Below are positions 57,784-64,000 of a DNA stretch of 64,000 nucleotides, in pieces. The notes beneath the pieces were generated by a model. It was not told where the DNA came from. It made no database searches and saw nothing but the letters and a program-made list of their open reading frames with translations. Source of the DNA: Wolfiporia cocos (taxonomy: Eukaryota; Basidiomycota; Agaricomycetes; Polyporales; Phaeolaceae); assembly GCA_029448655.1 (NCBI GenBank), contig JACCLO010000040.1, positions 1 to 64,000 of the forward strand. The letters run 5' to 3'. A program made the position numbers and the translations under genes. The number at the start of each line of letters is the position of its first letter. Within the stretch, counting starts at the first letter, position 1.

Positions 57784-58320
57784 TGTCACAGAATGCCCAG
57801 AGGGGCATTCCTAGGACAATTCACTCCTCGCTATCACAGTATGGGCACTGCTATGTGCACGCGTGCCCCTCTCTGCTTAGTTACTTCACATCATCCCTTG
57901 ATGCCAGTAGAATCACCTGACCCAGTAGATTAGTGCTAGTCAGGCAGCACACGTATCAGGTACTCACGTTCATGGTCACCACTGTAGTCACATGTAGCAT
58001 TACAGTCACCCTTAGTTACGGCGCACAGGCCTGTACTTTAGGGCATCCCTACATATGCTCCTGTCATGTACTTAAGTAGATGACAGATGGGGCTTATCCC
58101 CATCTTTTGGATTTTCAGCAATGGGCTTAGGCCCCTCTCTTGCATCTTGCTGTGGGTCTGCACCAGTCATACTACTGAGTTCTCTACTCGCTCATCTGGG
58201 GGCTTGCCTTCGTAGGCATAAGGTGACTCTGTTTAACCCTGCATAACTTGGGTGGCACCTCGATAGGTGTGTAGGGTTCCCAGCAGGGCCAGTCCCACAG
58301 ACATTTGTGAGTCTGTGTCA
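57784..58320 (+). mobile_element. Solo LTR
   Basis: 537 bp, TGTCACAGAATGCCC...GAGTCTGTGTCA, flanked by GTCTA (57779-57783, 58321-58325). Hairpin AGATGGGG-CTTAT-CCCCATCT at 58087-58107. It is nested in an older plus-strand LTR that ends at 58379. Confidence 0.9.
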
Positions 58321-58375
58321 GTCTATTGGAGATATTCCCTGGCTATGGGCCAGTCCCACAGATGGTACATCTGTA

Positions 58376-58621
58376 TCAGCATGCATGCTCCTGATCATCA
58401 AGTTGAAGATCATCATCTCCAATGTTGATCTGGGCCTTGAGCTCAAATGGCCCTACAATCTTACCCATCACTGTCTCCATAAACTCCTTCAACAACATAA
58501 CATCAGTCTCAGCTTCATCATCTTCCTCATCATTGAGAGCCTTCCACTTTGTGTGTCTTTGTTCATTTTCCTTGTACATGCACTCTCAGCTTTTTTGCAT
58601 GGCCTTCTAGGCAGGTCTTAG
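58376..58621 (-). pseudogene. Unidentified hydrophilic ORF fragment
   Basis: The minus strand reads KALNDEEDDEAETDVMLLKE, then FMETVMGKIVGPFELKAQIN, an acidic, helical stretch. Probably the tail of a decayed transposon or host gene; no family recognised. Confidence 0.35.
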
Positions 58622-59124
58622 ACATCATGGGTAATGTATGCAGGCATGCAGGATGGAAGGAGGTCACTGGCTAATGTTGCCACAAGTCTTGCCTGCTTAC
58701 AATTTCCTGCTGATTCATCACTTATAATTTTTATCTAAATGTGAGAAAATACTCTGAGCGTGAGAACAATTATCGCTCTATTACTTTCAGTTAAAGGTCG
58801 GCATGGTGCATGCTAAGCGCCCATCTGCAGTGTCGGTGCACCAGCCACAGTGGAATATGAAAAGGTCATGCAAACTTGCTGGGACATTAACCTCAAGTCT
58901 GGCTCATATTGGATGTCAAGGTGCACTTGTGGGTGTGGCCCTTACCCTTGCTGCCCAATGGGACCAAGAATGGCTGTGGTGTGGGGGCGGAGACGGCAGA
59001 GAAGGTCAAGGAGATGTCTCAGACACTATCCTGTGCAGTGCCCAGGCACACTTAATCTTGTTTCCAGTGCTGGGTGGAGGTGGGGGCAGAGGTGAGGTCG
59101 GACACAAGGCAGTGCACTCAGTCT
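58622..59124. repeat. Old partial duplicate of the region upstream of the Zn2Cys6-like gene
   Basis: 58806-58910 (GCTAAGCGCCCATC, CCACAGTGGA, TATGAAAAGGTCATGCAAAC, ACTCAAGT-like end) matches 60978-61100 in order, with many changes. The rest is unassigned. Confidence 0.5.
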
Positions 59125-59129
59125 CACAG

Positions 59130-59597
59130 TGTCACAAATTTTGAGGCTAGGCACCTGGCTGGGCATTTACTCAGGATTTGCCCTCTGCGTGGGTCGAACG
59201 CATTGACTGATGCACAGGAAGTCACGTGACATGGAGATTAGATAAGGAGTCGTTGATTAGGGATTGCGGACCGTCCTCCCCGCCGGGCCGCTCACATGAT
59301 GTAGTTGTAGATGACACCTTATGGCATGACGATCGCGACGTCGTGCATGGCCCCCTTTAGGGTGGGCCGCGACTCAGTAGTTACGCCATCTCTACATGTA
59401 TATATACTACGTCATCTGAGGGTTACACCTCAGACTTGTTCTTCTCGATGTATGGGTGATAGCCCTCCTCTCTTGATCACTACAGCATGCTGCCTGACTC
59501 CGCCTCGCCTTGTCTCAACAACTCGGCGTTGTACCCTGGGTCTTAGTACTTATAGGGGTAGGACAGGGATAGAGGTATGCCAGTCAAGTTTGTGTCA
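59130..59597 (+). mobile_element. Solo LTR
   Basis: 468 bp, TGTCACAAATTTTGAGG...AGTTTGTGTCA, flanked by CACAG (59125-59129, 59598-59602). It contains TATATATAC and TCTGAGG-GTTACA-CCTCAGA followed by CTTGTTCTTCTCG. Confidence 0.9.
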
Positions 59598-59602
59598 CAC
59601 AG

Positions 59603-59933
59603 CATTTCAGTACAATGTACAATACAATCATACAAATGATAGCATCACTTCATGAGGATTGTTTTAGCTGAGCTATATGCAGGTGCAATATGATGCAGGC
59701 AAGCACCTGGGCATGATAAATTCACTGTGGCAATCCAGTGTTGGAACATCCAGGCAAGTGCGTATCCGATTGCCGGCTGGGTATACCATGCAGTGACACT
59801 AGCATACTTGAACAAGTCAGAAAGATGTGCCTTAGAGATAAGGGTACCCCTTATTATTGTAGAATTTAGGCTGTACATGCTTTGCATGTTTGCCTCCCCG
59901 CCCCAAGGATGAGACAAACCACTGTCCAACATT
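59603..59933. other. Nothing identified
   Basis: About 330 bp between an LTR and hAT-like copy 3. No protein-like frame or repeat was recognised. Confidence 0.4.
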
Positions 59934-59941
59934 GTTGTTTC

Positions 59942-60800
59942 TAGTGATGTGCCAGGCCCAGCCTGGCTCAAAAGCCCTGGCTTTGGCCTGGCTTGGACAG
60001 CCCACAGCTTTTCAAAACCTCAGGCTGGGCCCTCATTGACGGCTCACGGCTTGGCCCAGCCTAGGCCCCGGCTCGACCATGGCCTACTACTGCTAAGATA
60101 ATCATCACTTTAGCTTCAGAGCTTGAGATTCACCTTTGCCAAACCTTTCCCAGATGAAATAGAACCTTGAATCCTCCTGTCACAGATTTAACTGGCAGTC
60201 CCAGACCAGTGTCTGTGGAGACATACGTCTAACACCCCTTAGCCAAAAGGGCCACTATAACAGCTCAGCTGTTATAGGCAGGACACGCTATATGTGTAGT
60301 TCATATTCCCACGCTAGGCACTTATATTGCACCGTTGAGTATTTGGCTTAATACTTGGCATGGTTGGCCTTTCTGGTATTATATGTGCCACCTGGGATTC
60401 CAACCCCAGATATTCCGTGACACCTCCAATCTATAGTAGGATTAAGTGTGAAATAATCACTCACCAGTGCAGCATTCAGTAGCGTGCCTGCCATATGGGG
60501 AATCATATAGGCACCCGAAAGTGAGCGGCAGGCTTCAATGTTGAGGACTTGACTTTTCTGTAGTTTTAAATAAACAAGATAGGTGCACAATGATTGAGTT
60601 GAGCATATAACTGGCCTGTATGGGCTTATATTGTGCCTGCCAGATATTGTAGCCATTAAGATCCCTAGGCCGGGGCTCAACAGCTTGGCCCGGCCTGGCC
60701 TGTATCTCAGGCCAGGCCCTGGGCCATCTCAAGCCATGCTGTAAAGCCCAGCTTGGCCCGGCCCGGCTCATGGCCCAAAGCTGGGCCTGGCACATCACTA
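59942..60800. mobile_element. hAT-like miniature transposon, copy 3 (with insertion)
   Basis: TAGTGATGTGCCAGGCCCAG to GGCCTGGCACATCACTA, flanked by perfect 8-bp GTTGTTTC (59934-59941, 60801-60808). Very similar to copy 1; net length about 609 bp once the 245-bp insertion and its duplication are discounted. Confidence 0.87.
60178..60422. mobile_element. 245-bp TRIM/solo-LTR-like insertion
   Basis: TGTCACAGATTTAACTG...TATTCCGTGACA, flanked by CCTCC (60173-60177, 60423-60427). It shares CCAAAAGGGCCAC, a TAACAGCTCAGCTGTTA palindrome and GTTCATATTCCCACGCT with the 254-bp repeats at 26657 and 27322. It interrupts hAT-like copy 3. Confidence 0.75.
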
Positions 60801-61187
60801 GTTGTTTCTTGCACCGCTCACTTCGTTCGCTCTCTTTCACGCGATCCCGACGCTTGCTTCAACAATCCAGGTCCTAGTGGTGGCACCTGCTAGTGAAGCT
60901 TGCACCTATTCCATCCAATAGAGACTGGGAGGAGAGAGGGGGCAGGGCGGGGGAGGAGGGCTGCTCGAGGACGGGGCGCACGCTAAGCGCCCATCCGCAG
61001 TCAGCCACAGCGGAGTTCGAAAAGGCCATGCAAACTCGAAGTCCCTGATCTCTCGCTCTCGTTCTCTCGTGACGACGGGACATTATAAACTCAAGTGTAA
61101 GACCCTGCCATCATGTAGCAGGATTAACTACCCTTCAGCTAACACTCGTATCAGTGATAACGATAACGAAGAGGTCGCCACACCGAA

Positions 61188-62433
61188 ATGGATCCGGGAT
61201 ACATATCTGGAGTCACAGTTCACCTGGAGTCTCTAAAGCTTATTCGCGAAGTCAAACAGCTGCTGCAGTGCCCGCCATGCGCGGCCGCTGACCAAGAGGA
61301 GCTTTGTGATTGGGTGCAACGACTCGATCATTGCAAGGTGCGCTCTCACTACCTGGAAACCTGTGTTGCGCTAACAGGCTGTCAAAGAATCTCTACGACT
61401 CGCTTCACTTTAAAGCGCCCCTTCTATCTCCTTTCGGCACACTGGACCTCTATCACGACTACGTGTCTGTTTGGGATGATGCGTTTGCTCGGATGAAATC
61501 ATCAAACGGCACAGTGCCGGATACCCCTGCACAGCCCCCACCGATCGAAGCCACCACCAGTCAGGGTATAACCACCGCTGAGCGCAGGACTAGTCGCTCG
61601 GCACCGCGAAAGAAACTCGAAGAGGTGGTTTATGACCCCCCATGCGCCCAATGCGCTGCAACGCGGCGTGACTGTAGGGGCCCTGTGTCACAAACTTTCC
61701 TTAGAGGATACGTAACATCCCTCGCTGCAGGTATTATAGGCGCCGCTAGGTGCGCGCGCGCTTCCATGATCCTCAGCCACCTCCGCGTCTATCCAGGACT
61801 CCGTCTAGATCATATGACTGTAGGTAAGCGCTGTAGGGTAGCGCGCGCCTTAGGTACTCACGTTAGGGTCACACCGTCACATGTCGTTACAGGTAGTTAC
61901 ATTATCATGTGCCCTCTTAGTTACTGCGCACAGGCCGCGACTTTAGGGCGACCATTACTGGTCAGCTCCCCATGTATAAGTACGACAAGATGGGGACTTA
62001 CTTCCCCATCTTTAGGATTCTCGACAACTGAGCTTAGGCTCCTTTCTCATCTGCGTTTGTGTGCGTCTCTGCCCCGGGGGCCCTCCACGACTTGCTTGTC
62101 TGTGTGTCTTCCCTCTTGGTCGCCTTAGGAGTTCCCCCTTGGGGATACAGCCGACTGGCTGCCTTGTGGTTAGCACACCGCCCTGTAGGACGTCTAGGGA
62201 CTCCCCTGTAGCCAGGGTCCCACAAACCTGTGAGTTTGTGTCACCCTGATGTCTCCCCGCATGCATGCTCAAACTGCAGTCTTCTTTGCTTGAGATGTAG
62301 TCGGGCAAAAAAACAAAGTAAACCATATTCTATTCACTCTGCAATCATATGGTTGACTGTGCCTGCGTTGGCAAATTGTATAGAACGTGCCGGAATCGGT
62401 AAAAGGTGGGATCGCCGTAACATACGCCCTTAG
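61188..62433 (+). pseudogene. Zn2Cys6-like gene broken by an LTR
   Basis: ATG 61188 opens MDPGYISGVTVHLESLKLIR...LDHCK. A 50-nt intron (GTGCGC...CAAAG, with CTAAC branch-like sequence) joins to NLYDSLHFKAPLLSPFGTLD...VWDDAFARMKSS, then a Ser/Pro/Thr/basic linker and CAQCAATRRDC. A 558-bp LTR splits the frame after this point. Beyond it the frame continues CSNCSLLCLRC, then a basic AKKQSK tail and a TAG at about 62431. With one copy of the duplication the cysteines are spaced C-X2-C-X6-C-X9-C-X2-C-X6-C, the pattern of fungal binuclear zinc clusters that bind DNA. A similar double-cysteine module also occurs in uncharacterised Agaricomycete proteins, so a transcription factor role is an inference. 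Confidence 0.62.
61686..62243 (+). mobile_element. Solo LTR inside the Zn2Cys6-like gene
   Basis: 558 bp, TGTCACAAACTTTCC...GAGTTTGTGTCA, flanked by CCCTG (61681-61685, 62244-62248). Hairpin AAGATGGGGA-CTTACT-TCCCCATCTT at 61987-62012 and terminal hairpin CACAAAC...GTTTGTG. Confidence 0.92.
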
Positions 62434-62988
62434 TCGCAGCGTCATTGTATTGTACGGCGCAATAAGTTTTCGATGACACCTTCGCATATCTCACTTGGCT
62501 ATACCTTGCTAAGACCTATGGGTTCGATGCCTGGACCCTGCACTGTTCCATCAGTGTCTTTGCAAGATCTTCAAATCAGCCCTGTCAATGCAGAGGGGCT
62601 TCAGACGAAGCGAAGGTGGTCCCTGTATCAGGGATTGACTACTTCACGTACGTCGTACACTGTTAGTTATACCCGAAGTCCTTCTGGCCTATGATCTCCC
62701 CAGCTGCTGCTAGAGATCCTCTGCAAGAGCCTTCAATAATGCCCCACTGTCTGATGTGACGTTCTGCCGCGCACGCTTGTTCGATTGAGTGCCCGGAGTG
62801 CAGTACATGGCGCTGATTACGCATATAAGTGAGCGATCAGATGCGGAGCTGATGATGACTTCCACATCAGGGTGGAGATTTGGCGATGGCGCTGGATAGT
62901 TGTGAGTGAGTGAGAGGTGATGAGAACGCCATCTATATTCCGACGGCCGATAGTGACTACGGTGAGTAATGTGCGTAGTTGAGCTTTT
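62434..62988. other. Unassigned intergenic stretch
   Basis: Short open frames without motif. It may contain the 3' end of the Zn2Cys6-like gene's transcript and the lost 3' part of the aldolase relic on the other strand. Confidence 0.35.
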
Positions 62989-62998
62989 GATGGTGCGG

Positions 62999-63575
62999 TC
63001 ACTGACCGAGACCGTCTACACTCAAGATCTCGTCGATGCTCTGTACGGCCTCAAGTCGTTCGCAGATGCGAGGTATTCTGACGCCATCAGTCCCCATGTG
63101 CTCTGTGTAAATGGACTGCCGAATCCACGGATACCTGGACCCCTTGGGGGGAAGCGCGCCGCAGCAACGATCGACTTGGCTTGAGCGGCGGTTGATACCT
63201 ATCAGATTGACGTATATGTACCACGACCGACTAGCCCAGCGTGTTCTACATACCATTGGAACCAGCACTCCCCGGGCGCCGGCATCAAGCCCATACTTGA
63301 TTTGCCACCGACACTACCGTCTGCACACGCCCCTGTTGCAGGTATTCTGACAATAGTGCTGGGCGCCGAGCTTCCGAGCCCCGATATTGTTTGGATGGAT
63401 TCGGCAGCGCCTGGCTGAAGAGATGTCATGCCATGCTCACAATCAATGAGCAGCCATGAGAGATGGGGCGAGGCGAGCGCAGCAGTGCGCGCTTTCAAAG
63501 CACCTGGCAGCGTGATCCATGCGCCGAACGCTGGCTTCGATGCGCGAAAGGGCTTCAAGAAGACGGTGCATTATA
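62999..63575 (-). pseudogene. HpcH/HpaI-type aldolase relic
   Basis: The minus strand reads FRASKPAFGAWITLPGALKA, then ASPHLSWLLIDCEHG (the D-x-E-H-G motif with the catalytic His), SIQTISGLG, VRIPATG (active-site Arg), then WQIKYGLDAGARGVLVPM, a 55-nt intron (GTATGT...GATAG, ends about 63210), VSTAAQAKSIVAAARFPPKG, RGFGSPFTQSTWGLMASEYL and AVQSIDEILSVDGL. The family makes or cleaves 4-hydroxy-2-oxo acids with a divalent metal. Frame changes near 63312 and 63140, plus loss of the last third (no DLFIGP-type motif), indicate a pseudogene; sequence error could explain one shift. The start codon is not certain. Confidence 0.7.
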
Positions 63576-64000
63576 CTCCGCTGTGGAATTGTTGCGATGA
63601 CAATACATTACATTCATTGACTTGGTGCTTGTGGACAGATCCTCGCCGAACACAGACTCCGACCGTTGCATCTTGGCCTGCTCCGCACGTGGGCAAGCAA
63701 GATTAGATGCGAGAAATCCCTGGTAGAAATAATAACCAGAAAGCACCCCCGTCACTGTGCGCAGACACCAGCGGCATCCGAGCCACCGCTGCCTCGTTGC
63801 AGCACGCTCACCGACGCCACACACAACTGTGGTGTTCCTGTTGAATCGGAATAGTTTGTTGCCCAGAATGGCTAGGGTGAATAGTACAGCAATGGACCAT
63901 GCGTATACGCGAAGTTACTAACCACCTGCCAATGCAGCGGAAAGGCCAGCGAAGAGGCCGTCTCTCCGAGCTTCCTGTGGAGGTTGGCGTGTGAATGTCA
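63576..64000. other. Nothing identified
   Basis: The end of the window holds no supported feature. It probably includes the promoter side of the aldolase relic. Confidence 0.4.

Noticed and set aside
1..64000. CRISPR array or bacterial defence island
   Set aside because: No regularly spaced short direct repeats and no prokaryotic gene organisation; introns and chromoviruses mark a fungal genome.

Overview
This window looks like a transposon-choked stretch of a filamentous basidiomycete (Agaricomycete-type) genome. The host genes have many short introns (about 48-57 nt, GT...AG). Ty3/gypsy chromoviruses with integrase-linked chromodomains and dUTPases are present. A fungal-type HGDLR/DFDWAG kinase-like gene and an HpcH/HpaI aldolase relic occur, and there are no bacterial-style operons. 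Nearly all identifications rest on motifs read by eye; no database search was possible.

Layout. 1-7.1 kb: two plus-strand multi-exon host genes, one unrecognised and one a coiled-coil, S/T/K-rich protein whose layout vaguely recalls meiotic axis proteins. 8.4-11.0 kb: a kinase-like gene broken by a solo LTR. 12.0-22.9 kb: an unidentified minus-strand gene cut into pieces by a nearly intact 8.4-kb chromovirus (12289-20737; 707-bp LTRs; gag, PR-dUTPase-RT-RNaseH-IN-chromodomain) and by a hAT-like miniature element that itself carries a solo LTR. 23-27.6 kb: LTR relics, a second hAT-like element and a short TRIM-like element. 27.9-50.7 kb: a second, plus-strand chromovirus with a C-terminal dUTPase. 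It is split by a 16-kb insertion (29902-45896) made of four LTRs alternating with three 3.86-kb non-coding internal domains and flanked by one 5-bp target duplication, and split again by a solo LTR. 50.7-62.2 kb: a graveyard of nested solo LTRs, a Mutator-like transposase relic and a third hAT-like element. 61.2-62.4 kb: a Zn2Cys6-like gene broken by an LTR between its third and fourth cysteines. 63.0-63.6 kb: an aldolase relic.

How it works together. The autonomous chromovirus supplies Gag, protease, reverse transcriptase and integrase. Both it and the non-coding tandem array show an internal primer site complementary to the predicted 5' end of their own transcript, the Tf1/sushi-style self-priming signature. 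Solo LTRs carry a TATA box, a hairpin whose stem co-varies around a fixed CTTACA-type loop, and a terminal hairpin.

The best candidate for something undescribed is the non-coding internal domain of the array. It contains repeated small hairpins whose stems change in compensating pairs while their loops and flanks stay fixed. This suggests a structured RNA carried by a LARD-like (large retrotransposon derivative) element. Scattered single-base frameshifts may partly be assembly errors.
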